Shown here: positions 41,628-49,107 of the stretch, piece after piece
Layout of the letters: each line of letters starts with the position of its first letter
Position numbering within the stretch: the first letter of the stretch is position 1
DNA from: DASRFA01 sp035651755
GTDB lineage: Bacteria > Desulfobacterota > Binatia > UBA12015
Length of the DNA stretch: 64,000 nt
Reading direction: 5' to 3'
Assembly (NCBI GenBank): GCA_035651755.1
Contig: DASRFA010000056.1
Location: forward strand, 558,001 to 622,000
Position numbers and translations under genes: made by a program
The notes under the pieces: model-generated
What the model was told of the DNA's origin: nothing
Database searches by the model: none
The model's input: the letters and a program-made list of their open reading frames with translations, nothing else

Positions 41628-41831
41628 TCACGGCGCGCGCCCGCCGCGCCTGCGCGCGATCAGGCCCCGCACCAACCCCGCGACCAGGATCGCGAGCGCG
41701 GCCGCGCCGAACCACGGCAGGAGCGACCACGGATTCACGCCCGGCGTGACGTACGCGATGATCCACGATCCGGCGAATGCGATCGCGAGGAGAAGCAACG
41801 CTGCGACGATCAGCGATCCGAGCTCGGGCAC
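41628..41831 (-). CDS. Small two-helix membrane protein
   Basis: A 67-residue protein with two helices (SLIVAALLLLAIAFAGSWIIAYV and LLPWFGAAALAILVAGLVRGL, each about 20 residues) joined by a short TPGVNPWS loop, and an Arg-rich C-terminus. GTG start. It ends 19 bp before the sigma-54 regulator gene on the same strand, so it is probably co-transcribed. I do not recognise the family; it could be an accessory subunit or membrane sensor of the module. Confidence 0.55.
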   Translation of the reverse strand: MPELGSLIVAALLLLAIAFAGSWIIAYVTPGVNPWSLLPWFGAAALAILVAGLVRGLIARRRGGRAP

Positions 41832-41899
41832 GCGCCGCCGACGGTCCTCCGGAGGCGCGGAGTTGTCAACCCCGGCGCCGCCGGCCCGCCGGGCGGAAA

Positions 41900-42253
41900 T
41901 CAGCTCTGGCGATCGTGGCGGGGCGGCTCGCCGCGCAGGCGCTCGCCTTCCGCGATCACGTCGGCCGCGGTCTTCCCGTCGACTGCCTTGGCCACCTTGG
42001 CGCGCACGTCAGGAGAGTTTTCGACGTCGCGAGCACCCCCGCCGATGGCGTGACGCACGACCGCGGTGAAGGCAGCCGAGAAGCGCTCGCGCTCCTCGGG
42101 CGAGAGCGGCGCCTGGACGTCCGCCATCGACTTGTCGAACGCTTCGACGCTCGAGGCGTCGAGCCGCGGCGCCTCGGGACCCGCCTTGCACGAGAGAGCC
42201 GCGACCGCCGCGATCACCGCGAGCGCCGCGAGCAACCGGGTCGCGCAATTCAC
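41900..42253 (-). CDS. Small lipoprotein (DUF6694-like)
   Basis: A 117-residue protein with a signal peptide ending in a lipobox (ALSC, Cys about 22), so it is probably lipid-anchored in the periplasm. The mature part has LDASSVEAFDKSMADVQAPLS, EERERFSAAFTAVV and VDGKTAADVIAEGERL, a pattern I recall from small proteobacterial lipoproteins of the DUF6694 type. Function unknown. Cysteine appears only at the lipidation site and near the initiating Met. Confidence 0.65.
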   Translation of the reverse strand: MNCATRLLAALAVIAAVAALSCKAGPEAPRLDASSVEAFDKSMADVQAPLSPEERERFSAAFTAVVRHAIGGGARDVENSPDVRAKVAKAVDGKTAADVIAEGERLRGEPPRHDRQS

Positions 42254-42323
42254 GCGGCGATCGTTTCACGGCGCCGGCCGATCCGCCAGCGCGCACTGCC
42301 CGACGGTTCACCGATCTCCGGCG

Positions 42324-42353
42324 TTTCCACAGGCTGTGGACGTCCTGTGGAAA
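42324..42353 (-). terminator. Hairpin downstream of the alpha/beta hydrolase gene
   Basis: Perfect arms TTTCCACAGG (42324-42333) and CCTGTGGAAA (42344-42353) with a 10-nt loop. An overlapping alternative hairpin CCACAG-G-CTGTGG lies at 42327-42339. It sits 8 bp beyond the hydrolase stop on the minus strand. Confidence 0.6.
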
Positions 42354-42360
42354 AGCCGCG

Positions 42361-43638
42361 TCAGGCGCCGAATACGCGCGCCGCGAACGAGCTCAAGAGC
42401 CGATCGAATTCCTCCGGTGCCTCGAGGCTCGGAAGGTGGCCGACCCGCGCCACCACCTCGACCGACGCGTCGCGGAGCCGGCTCGCCATCGCCAACGCCG
42501 CCTCGGGAGGCGTCACCTGGTCCTCGTCGCCCACGATGCACATGACCGGGCAGGCGATCTTCTCCAGAAGCGGCGTCGCATCCCGCCTGGAGGCCATGGC
42601 GCGGAGTGCGGCCATCGCGCCGGGAACCTTGTTCTCGAGAATGAGCGCCCGCACGCGCTCGCCGAGCTCCGGCTGGAGGGCGAGCGTCGTCGGGCCGAGG
42701 AGACGCGGGACGAGAGCGTCGAACAGCACCTCGAGCCCGTTCGCCTCGATCTCGGCGGCGAGCTCGTGGCGCGCGGTCGCGCCGGCCTCGTCGTCAGGCG
42801 TGGCTCGCGTGTCGGCGAGGACGAGACCGCGGATGCGATCGCCGAGCCGCGGAACCAGCTCGAAGGCGACGTAGCCGCCCATCGACGCGCCGACGAGGAC
42901 CATCTCGCGCACCCCGAGGTGATCGAGCGCGAGGTGCACCTGCTCCGCGTAGCTCGCGATCGTCGTCGAGTCCTCGTCCGTCCACGAGAGCCCGAAGCCG
43001 GGAAGATCGGGAGCGACGATCCGGTAGCGATCGCGGAGCGCCTCGAGCTGCGGCTCCCACATGCGCCCGTTCAGCGGAAACGCGTGCAGGAGCACGATCG
43101 CGGGACCCTGCCCGCCGTCGCGCGTGTAGAGCGGCCCGCGCGCCGTCGCCTCGCGCGCGTGGCTGCCGGCGGTCGCGATGTCGACCCGCGGCGGCGGCGC
43201 CGGCGCGCCCGACGGCGCGCGCCGGGACGTCGGCGGCGCCGCGGGTCCCGGTCTCGCGGCGGACGCGCGTGCCTCCTGCGATCGATCGGGCGCGTGCGCA
43301 GCGCGCTCGCTCGCGACGCGCGCCGCGCCGCCCGTCCGCGCGCGCTCGGCGCCGCCGCTCGTGCTCCGGTGCTCCGGGTCGGAGCGATCGAGATGCGAGC
43401 GCATCCCCGTTCCGGCAGCGCGCCGACCGGAATCGCGGGGGCGCGCTTCGGGCTCGGCCGCGCCGTTGCCGCCGCCCAGCACGGCGTCGAGCGACCAGCG
43501 CCACAGGGCAGGTCCGAGGTCGAGCGGCCACGGAAGCCGCTCTTCGAACCATGCCGCCGCATCGCGAGCCGCGCGCACGACGTCGCGCGGCGCGGGCACT
43601 CCGCCTGTCACCTTCGAGAGCGTGTCACCTACGCGCAT
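42361..43638 (-). CDS. Alpha/beta hydrolase with a long disordered N-terminal region
   Basis: A 425-residue protein. Residues about 170-425 form an alpha/beta hydrolase: oxyanion stretch LLHAFPLNGRMW, nucleophile elbow GASMGG, acid in GDEDQVTPPE and catalytic His in GHLPSLEAPEEF. It resembles 3-oxoadipate enol-lactonase-type or general esterase members. The first 45 residues look structured (ARDAAAWFEERLPWPLDL). Residues about 55-160 are Arg/Ala/Pro-rich low complexity, unusual for the family. No signal peptide. Substrate unknown. Confidence 0.83.
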   Translation of the reverse strand: MRVGDTLSKVTGGVPAPRDVVRAARDAAAWFEERLPWPLDLGPALWRWSLDAVLGGGNGAAEPEARPRDSGRRAAGTGMRSHLDRSDPEHRSTSGGAERARTGGAARVASERAAHAPDRSQEARASAARPGPAAPPTSRRAPSGAPAPPPRVDIATAGSHAREATARGPLYTRDGGQGPAIVLLHAFPLNGRMWEPQLEALRDRYRIVAPDLPGFGLSWTDEDSTTIASYAEQVHLALDHLGVREMVLVGASMGGYVAFELVPRLGDRIRGLVLADTRATPDDEAGATARHELAAEIEANGLEVLFDALVPRLLGPTTLALQPELGERVRALILENKVPGAMAALRAMASRRDATPLLEKIACPVMCIVGDEDQVTPPEAALAMASRLRDASVEVVARVGHLPSLEAPEEFDRLLSSFAARVFGA

Positions 43639-43693
43639 GGTCCCAGTCTCCGCCGCGTCGCTCGTGCCGCAAGGCCCGGCGGCCGTGCGACCG

Positions 43694-44215
43694 TCAAGCC
43701 GCTTGCAGCGCGCTCGCGACGCCGCTCACGACCGCCGCGATCCGGACGGCGTCGACGATCGCCTCGGGCGCGAGACCGCCTTCCGACACCGCCTTCTCGT
43801 GCGCGCGGAGGCAGGTCTCGCAGCCATTGATCGCGCTCACGGCGAGCGCCATGAGCTCGAAGTCGGCCTTGCTGCCGCGCGGCTGGCCGATGCGCTGCAT
43901 GCGGAGCCGCGCCGGGAGCTTCGCGTACGCCTCGCCGAGCGCGTGACGCGTGCGATAGAACACATTGTTCATCGCCATCAGCGACGCCGCGGCGTACGCG
44001 TCCTCGATCACGCCCTCGTCGACGCCGTCGGCGCGCGCCGCCTCGACGATCGCGTCGCGCAGCGCCGGGTCGCGCGCCGCGAATGCGCTCGCGATCGCGA
44101 CCCCCCAGCGCTGGGGCGGAGTCAGCGACTCCGCCCCCAGCACGGACTGGAGGTTGATCTTCAGGTCGCGAGCCGAGTCCGGGAGCGACTCGCGCAGGGT
44201 CTCGAGAGACGACAT
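43694..44215 (-). CDS. ahpD: Alkyl hydroperoxide reductase AhpD
   Basis: A 173-residue AhpD-type enzyme. The active-site set is complete: C132-E-T-C135 with H139 in INGCETCLRAHE, plus an upstream Glu (FELMAL). AhpD reduces AhpC, using lipoyl proteins in mycobacteria, completing a peroxide-detoxifying pair. It follows ahpC directly. A GTG at 44230 overlapping the ahpC stop is an alternative start; ATG 44215 has GGAAGGGG just upstream. Confidence 0.93.
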   Translation of the reverse strand: MSSLETLRESLPDSARDLKINLQSVLGAESLTPPQRWGVAIASAFAARDPALRDAIVEAARADGVDEGVIEDAYAAASLMAMNNVFYRTRHALGEAYAKLPARLRMQRIGQPRGSKADFELMALAVSAINGCETCLRAHEKAVSEGGLAPEAIVDAVRIAAVVSGVASALQAA

Positions 44216-44226
44216 CGCCCCTTCCG

Positions 44227-44760
44227 TCACGCGGCGAGCGTCGGCTCGCCGACCTGCCAGTTGCACGGGCACAGCTCGTCGGTCTGCAGCGCGTCGAGCG
44301 TCCGAAGGATCTCGTTCACGTTGCGGCCGACCGACAGGTCGTTCACCGACACGAAGCGGATCACGCCGTCGGGGTCGACGATGAACGTCGCCCTGAGCGC
44401 CACGCCCGCCTCGCGGTGGACGACGCCGAGCTTGTGCGCGAGGTCGGGGGTCAGATGGATCATGGGATACGGGAGGTCCTTCAGGTCGGGGTGCGCGTTC
44501 CGCCACGCCAGGTGGGAGTACTCGTTGTCGGTGCTCCCGCCGACGATGACCGCGTCGCGATCCGCGAAGTCGCGCGCCCGGCGGCCGAACTCGGCGATCT
44601 CCGTCGGGCAGACGAACGTGAAGTCCTTCGGCCAGAAGAAGAGGACGAGCCACTTTCCGCGCAGGTCCTCGCTTGCGACCTCCTGGAACTCCTTGCCCTT
44701 CTCTCGGCTCACGACCGCGTTCACGCGGAACTCGGGAAGCCGATCACCAACCGTCAACAT
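44227..44760 (-). CDS. ahpC: Peroxiredoxin AhpC
   Basis: A 177-residue 2-Cys peroxiredoxin: peroxidatic C51 in FTFVCPTEIAEF and C-terminal resolving cysteines C164/C166 in ELCPCNW, as in the AhpC partner of AhpD. It reduces hydrogen peroxide and organic peroxides. ATG 44760 is preceded by AAAGGAAAGG. The 111-bp gap to the Fur-type regulator gene holds an operator-like palindrome (44820-44843) that also occurs before the regulator itself. Confidence 0.95.
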   Translation of the reverse strand: MLTVGDRLPEFRVNAVVSREKGKEFQEVASEDLRGKWLVLFFWPKDFTFVCPTEIAEFGRRARDFADRDAVIVGGSTDNEYSHLAWRNAHPDLKDLPYPMIHLTPDLAHKLGVVHREAGVALRATFIVDPDGVIRFVSVNDLSVGRNVNEILRTLDALQTDELCPCNWQVGEPTLAA

Positions 44761-44819
44761 TACCTTTCCTTTCTTTCCTTTTCGGTCTTCCGCCCGAGCC
44801 GAGCCGCTCGGACAGAAGC

Positions 44820-44843
44820 GGTCCAGACCTGGACCATGTCTAA
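44820..44843 (-). promoter_or_regulatory. Fur/PerR-type operator before ahpC
   Basis: Minus strand TTAGACATGGTCCAG (44843-44829) shares TTAGAC-N3-GTCCA with the element before the regulator gene (45338-45352). It overlaps a perfect 7-2-7 palindrome, GGTCCAG-AC-CTGGACC (44820-44835). It lies about 70-85 bp before the ahpC ATG. Confidence 0.55.
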
Positions 44844-44871
44844 TATCAAGTGCCAAAAAACCGACGAAGCA

Positions 44872-45333
44872 TTACTTCGAGCGCGCGACCTCGCGCGCTC
44901 GGCGCGCCGCCGTGCCGGCCGGGCGTGCCCCTTTCGGCGCGCCGCACGTGCCGCGCATCACGACCTGGTACTCGTGCACGTCGAACCCGCGCGGCGGCGC
45001 GAGGCGCGAGATCTCGACGGCGTCCCACGGCACGTCGTGGATCCGGCCGGTCGTCTCGTCGATGAAGTGGTGGTGCTGGTCGACGTTGGGATCGAAGACG
45101 ACCTTTCCCTCCGCCAAGACGAGGGCGCGGAGCAGCTTCCGCTCCACGAGCAGGTTCAGGGTGTTGTACACGGTCGCCCGCGAGACGAAGGGGAAGCCGG
45201 ACCGGACGCGCGCCCAGACGAGATCCGCCGAGGGGTGCTCGGCGGTCCGGAGGACGTAGTCGGCCACCGCGACGCGCTGCGCGGAGGGCTGGATGCCGTG
45301 GCGCTCCAGCAGGTCGGCGGTTCCTCGATCCAC
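44872..45333 (-). CDS. Fur-superfamily regulator (PerR/Irr-like)
   Basis: A 153-residue Fur-family protein. The winged helix has the recognition segment SRATVYNTLNLLVE, and the metal/heme region QHHHFIDETTGRIHD. Only one Cys (C130) is present, so the structural CXXC zinc sites of classic Fur/PerR are missing, as in Irr-type members, which also carry an HHH motif. It presumably senses peroxide or heme/iron and represses ahpCD downstream. GTG 45333 is the only possible start, since an in-frame TAG lies four codons upstream. A promoter with an operator overlaps just ahead of it. Confidence 0.87.
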   Translation of the reverse strand: MDRGTADLLERHGIQPSAQRVAVADYVLRTAEHPSADLVWARVRSGFPFVSRATVYNTLNLLVERKLLRALVLAEGKVVFDPNVDQHHHFIDETTGRIHDVPWDAVEISRLAPPRGFDVHEYQVVMRGTCGAPKGARPAGTAARRAREVARSK

Positions 45334-45337
45334 GGCT

Positions 45338-45368
45338 TTAGACTAAGTCCAAGACTCGACGATGTCAA
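45338..45368 (-). promoter_or_regulatory. Promoter and overlapping operator of the Fur-type regulator gene
   Basis: On the minus strand, -35 TTGACA (45368-45363), 17-bp spacer and -10 TAGTCT (45345-45340). The 7-1-7 palindrome TTAGACT-A-AGTCCAA (45338-45352) covers the -10, implying autorepression. The expected start site falls at or next to the GTG start codon, so the mRNA may be leaderless. Confidence 0.6.
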
Positions 45369-48244
45369 CCCCGCGGCGCGTGCAGCGGGCCGGCCGCCCC
45401 CGCGCCGGCGCACCACAGGATGCGGAGGGCGTCGAGCCGCGGGCGCGCCGCACGGAGCCGGTCCTCGACCCGCTCCGACCGGGCGCGCAGGCGCTCGATC
45501 TCCTCGGGCCGGACCTCGGCGTTCACCGCGCGCAGGGCCTCCAGCCGCTCGACGTCGCGCGCGAAGGCGGCGCGCGCGCCCGCGACGGCGCGCTCGACGG
45601 AGGCCTCCGCGTCCGACTCCGCGAGCTCGCGCGCCCGCGCCAGAGCGGCGGGGAGGATCTCGCGCAGGAGCGGCACCGCGTCCTCGCGGAGGGCGCTCGC
45701 GGCGTCGCGCGCACCGGCGAGCTCCCGCGGATCGACGTCGCGCGTCCGGTCCGCGAGGCGATCGTCGACGACGACCCGGAGCGCGAGCGACGGGAAGAAG
45801 CGATCGAGCCCGATGCGCGCCGGAGCCGGGCTCTCGAGCGCGAACGTCGCCTCGAAGAGCGCGACCCGGGCCGGACCGCCCTCGAGCGTCGCGAACGCGC
45901 ACGTGCCGGCCGGCGATCCCACCAGCAGGTCGATCGCGCCGAGGACCATGGGATGATCCCAGGTCAGGAAGACGACGTCCTCGCGCTCGAGCGCGAGCGC
46001 GCGCGAGAACGTCACGGTCGCGCCCTGCGCCGGAAGCCCGGGGAAGGCGTCGACGAACATGCCGCCGGTGTCGAGACGGAGCGTGCCGTCGCCGAGGTCG
46101 TCCGCCTCGACCCCGTGATGATCGAGGACGCGGCGCATGAACTCGGCGAGCGTCGGGTCGGCGTCGCGCTCCGCGACCGCGGCGACCAGCCGACTGGCGC
46201 GCGCCGGACGGAACGACGACCGCTCGAGCAGCCGGTCGCGGCCGCGGGCGAGCCTCTCCGCGAGCTCGTCGCGGACGGCCCGGCTCTCGTCGATCAGCGC
46301 CGCGAGCTCGCCGTCGTCGCGCGCGCCGCCAGCGGTCGCGCCCCCGCGCGCGAGCGCGGCGAGGCGCTCGCCGAACCGCTCGTGCAGCGCGTTGCCGTCG
46401 GGGAGCGGGTGGGCGAACGCGTCGAGCGCGTCGTACCAGCGGAAGAGGACCTCCTGTGCGCTGCCCGCCACGAGGGGGACGTGGATCGCGATGTCGTGCC
46501 GCTGGCCGATCCGATCGAGCCGGCCGATGCGCTGCTCGAGAAGCTCGGGGTCGAGCGGCAGGTCGTAGAGCACGAGGTGGTGGACGAACTGGAAGTTCCG
46601 GCCCTCGCTGCCGATCTCCGAGCACAGGAGGACGCGCGCGCCGTCCTTCTCCGCGAAGTAGGCGGCGTTGCGATCTCGCTGCACGAGCGAGAGTCCCTCG
46701 TGGAAGACGGCGCGCTTGACGGTGACCTCGCGTGCGAGCGCGTCCGCGATCGCGCCGACCTGCTCCGGCGTCTGCACGAGGAGGAGCACCTTCTCGGGCG
46801 CGAGCGCGCGCAGGAGGCCCGCGAGCCACGGGATGCGCGGGTCGCCGGCGTAGCTCCGGGGCGCGACCACGGCCTCGCCGCGCGCGCGACGTCCGCGGAG
46901 ATCGACCTCCTCGGCGATCGCCGAGAGCGCATCCGCAGGCATGCCGCCCGCGAGCGGCGCCGGGTGCGGGATCCGGCGCGGGAAGCCGCCGATCGAGGCG
47001 CGCGTGTTGCGGAACATCACGCGCCCCGGCCCGTAGCGATCGAGGATGTCGTCGACTCCGGCCGGATCCGCCGCGTCGACCACGATCGAGCCATCGTCGG
47101 GCACCGCGCTCGCCGCGGACGCGAGCGCCGCGATCTCGCGCGCGACTTCCACGTACGCCGCCGCCTCCGCGTGGTGGCGCTCGATGTCGGCGTGGCGCGC
47201 CGGATCGAGCAGATGGAGGCGCGCGAAGTGACCTTCCTCGCCGAGCTGCGACGGCGTCCCGGTGAGGAGCAGGACCGCGTCGGAGCGCGCCGCGACCGCG
47301 GCCACGGCCTCGTACTCGGGGCTCGGCGCTCCCGCCCGCCAGGTGAGGTGGTGGGCCTCGTCGACGACGAGCACGTCCCAGCCGGCCTCGGCCGCCTGCG
47401 CCCTCCGGCGCTCGTCGCCGACGAGGAGCGGCAGCCCGGCCAGCACGAGATGCTCGTCGAGAAAAGGATTCCGCGCCTCGCCGCTCGGGACGGCGCGCTC
47501 GGGCTGGGCGCCGTCGGTCTCCTCTTCCGCGGGACGATCCTCGACCTCGATCGCCGCGCAGCGCTCCTCGTCGAAGATGCGGAAGTGCAGGTTGAAGCGG
47601 CGCAGCAGCTCGACGAACCACTGGTAGACGAGGTGCTCCGGGACCAGCACGAGGACGCGCTCGGCGCGCCCGGAGAGGAGGAGCGTGTGCAGCACGAGGC
47701 ACGCCTCGATCGTCTTTCCGAGGCCGACCTCGTCGGCGAGAAGGACGCGCGGCGCCTCGCGCCCCGACACCTCGCCCGCGATGAAGAGCTGGTGCGGCAG
47801 GAGCGCGATGCGCGCCCCAGCGAGGCCCCGCACCGGCGACGTCCGCCACTCGTGCAGCCGCCGAAACGCCTCCTGGCGGAGCTCGAAGAGGCGGACGGGG
47901 TCGAAGGCGCCCCGCCGCAGGCGCTCGAGCGGCCCCTCTACGCCGAGCAGCGCGCTCAGGTGGTCTTCCGGGATCCGCCCCGACTCGGTCGCATAGACGA
48001 GAAGCCCGTCCTGCTCCGCGACCTCCTGCACGACCAGGCGGCGCCCGTCGCGGGCAGTGACGACGTCGCCACCGTGGAAGCGCGCGCGCCGGATCGGCGC
48101 CCCGGATCGCGCGTAGCGGCGCCGGGTCTCGCTCGCCGGGAACTCGATCTCGACGTGGCGATCGCCCACCTCCGCGACCGTCCCGAGCCCGAGCTCCGGC
48201 TCCGCCTCGCTCACCCACCTCTGCCCCACCCGGAAGTCGCGCAC
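45365..48244 (-). CDS. rapA: RapA-like SNF2-family RNA polymerase-associated ATPase
   Basis: A 959-residue Swi2/Snf2 protein. The N-terminal Tudor-like part has FRVGQRWVSEAEPELGLGTV. The helicase motifs are LADEVGLGKTIEA (I), VDEAHH (II), LTGTPSQ (III) and, in the second lobe, LLCSEIGSEGRNFQFVHH and EQRIGRLDRIGQ (VI, split at RIGR). A long C-terminal half follows (about 350 residues). This organisation and length match RapA/HepA, which recycles stalled RNA polymerase. GTG start. It ends a few bases from the upstream edge of the regulator promoter. Confidence 0.9.
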   Translation of the reverse strand: MRDFRVGQRWVSEAEPELGLGTVAEVGDRHVEIEFPASETRRRYARSGAPIRRARFHGGDVVTARDGRRLVVQEVAEQDGLLVYATESGRIPEDHLSALLGVEGPLERLRRGAFDPVRLFELRQEAFRRLHEWRTSPVRGLAGARIALLPHQLFIAGEVSGREAPRVLLADEVGLGKTIEACLVLHTLLLSGRAERVLVLVPEHLVYQWFVELLRRFNLHFRIFDEERCAAIEVEDRPAEEETDGAQPERAVPSGEARNPFLDEHLVLAGLPLLVGDERRRAQAAEAGWDVLVVDEAHHLTWRAGAPSPEYEAVAAVAARSDAVLLLTGTPSQLGEEGHFARLHLLDPARHADIERHHAEAAAYVEVAREIAALASAASAVPDDGSIVVDAADPAGVDDILDRYGPGRVMFRNTRASIGGFPRRIPHPAPLAGGMPADALSAIAEEVDLRGRRARGEAVVAPRSYAGDPRIPWLAGLLRALAPEKVLLLVQTPEQVGAIADALAREVTVKRAVFHEGLSLVQRDRNAAYFAEKDGARVLLCSEIGSEGRNFQFVHHLVLYDLPLDPELLEQRIGRLDRIGQRHDIAIHVPLVAGSAQEVLFRWYDALDAFAHPLPDGNALHERFGERLAALARGGATAGGARDDGELAALIDESRAVRDELAERLARGRDRLLERSSFRPARASRLVAAVAERDADPTLAEFMRRVLDHHGVEADDLGDGTLRLDTGGMFVDAFPGLPAQGATVTFSRALALEREDVVFLTWDHPMVLGAIDLLVGSPAGTCAFATLEGGPARVALFEATFALESPAPARIGLDRFFPSLALRVVVDDRLADRTRDVDPRELAGARDAASALREDAVPLLREILPAALARARELAESDAEASVERAVAGARAAFARDVERLEALRAVNAEVRPEEIERLRARSERVEDRLRAARPRLDALRILWCAGAGAAGPLHAPRG

Positions 48245-48357
48245 CGGCGCGTCTTAGCAGGCGCCCGCGCGCGCCCGCACGTCGTTCGACCGTGAATCGC
48301 GCCTCGACGCCACCGATTGTGACTCCGGGATCGGCTCGATAGCGTCGACGACGCGCC

Positions 48358-48726
48358 ATGAACGACGCCGGAGAGCGACACGAGCCCTTCGAGGAGCTGA
48401 TCGTGGACGCGGGCCGCGCCCGCGCGATCGTCCGGCGCGCGCACGCGGAGTCCCTCTGCGAGGGCCACTTTCCGGGCGACCCGATCGTCCCGGGCGCGTA
48501 CCTCGCCGGCCTGATGGCCGACGTCGCGGTGCACCTCATGCCGACGCCGCGCCTCGCGCGCATCGAGGACTGCGTCTTCGTCCAGCCGGTCGTCCCGCAC
48601 GCGGCGATCGCGATCGAGGCCCGGCTCGCGGACGGCGCTTCCGACCGCGGACGCATCGACGTCGAGGTGTGGAGCCGCGGCGCTTGCGCCGCGCGCGGGC
48701 GGCTCCGCTTCGGAGAGCCCGCGTGA
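48358..48726 (+). CDS. FabZ/ApeI-like hotdog dehydratase
   Basis: A 122-residue hotdog-fold protein. HFPGDPIVPGAYL carries the FabZ-type active-site His and the PG turn of 3-hydroxyacyl-ACP dehydratases. The usual helix with the catalytic Glu reads YLAGLMADVA, so the acidic residue appears to be Asp or missing. The closing region (FVQPVVPHAAIAIEARL) is typical. The stop overlaps the next dehydratase-like gene (GTGA). Similar pairs occur in aryl-polyene and ladderane-type fatty acid clusters. Confidence 0.75.
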   Translation: MNDAGERHEPFEELIVDAGRARAIVRRAHAESLCEGHFPGDPIVPGAYLAGLMADVAVHLMPTPRLARIEDCVFVQPVVPHAAIAIEARLADGASDRGRIDVEVWSRGACAARGRLRFGEPA

Positions 48727-49106
48727 CGGAGCTCTCGCCCGGCGACCTGATGCGCCATCGCGGCCCCGCGCTCCTCGTGGACGAGATCGAGCGGCGCGAG
48801 GCCTCGTCGCTCGCGTGCACGGCTTCGGATCGCGGGACGTGGCCTTGGCCGCGCATGCTGGAAGGCGCGGCGCAGACGGCCGGGCTGCTCGCGGGATTTC
48901 AGCCGGGCGGCCCGGCGAACGGCGTCGTCGCGCAATACCGGGACGTCGTCGTGCACGCGCCGGTCGCGACCGGGGCGCTCCGCTTCGTCGCTCGTCTCGA
49001 TCGCCGACTCCTCCACTTCTGGCGCTGCCGCTTCGAGGTGACGAGCGACGGGGGCGAGCTGCTGCTCGAAGGGCTCGTGACGCTCGCCCCGGACGCGCGA
49101 GCCTGA
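48723..49106 (+). CDS. ApeP-like hotdog dehydratase
   Basis: A 127-residue protein beginning with GTG in overlap with the previous stop. LMRHRGPALLVDEIERRE matches the N-terminal substrate tunnel motif of ApeP/FabA-like dehydratases (LLPHRPPMLLLDRV). It continues WPRMLEGAAQTAGLLAGFQ, with Glu at the catalytic helix position. The methyltransferase gene begins 1 bp after the stop. No ketosynthase or acyl-carrier gene lies in the window, so the pathway is incomplete here. Confidence 0.72.
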   Translation: MTELSPGDLMRHRGPALLVDEIERREASSLACTASDRGTWPWPRMLEGAAQTAGLLAGFQPGGPANGVVAQYRDVVVHAPVATGALRFVARLDRRLLHFWRCRFEVTSDGGELLLEGLVTLAPDARA

Positions 49107-49107
49107 G

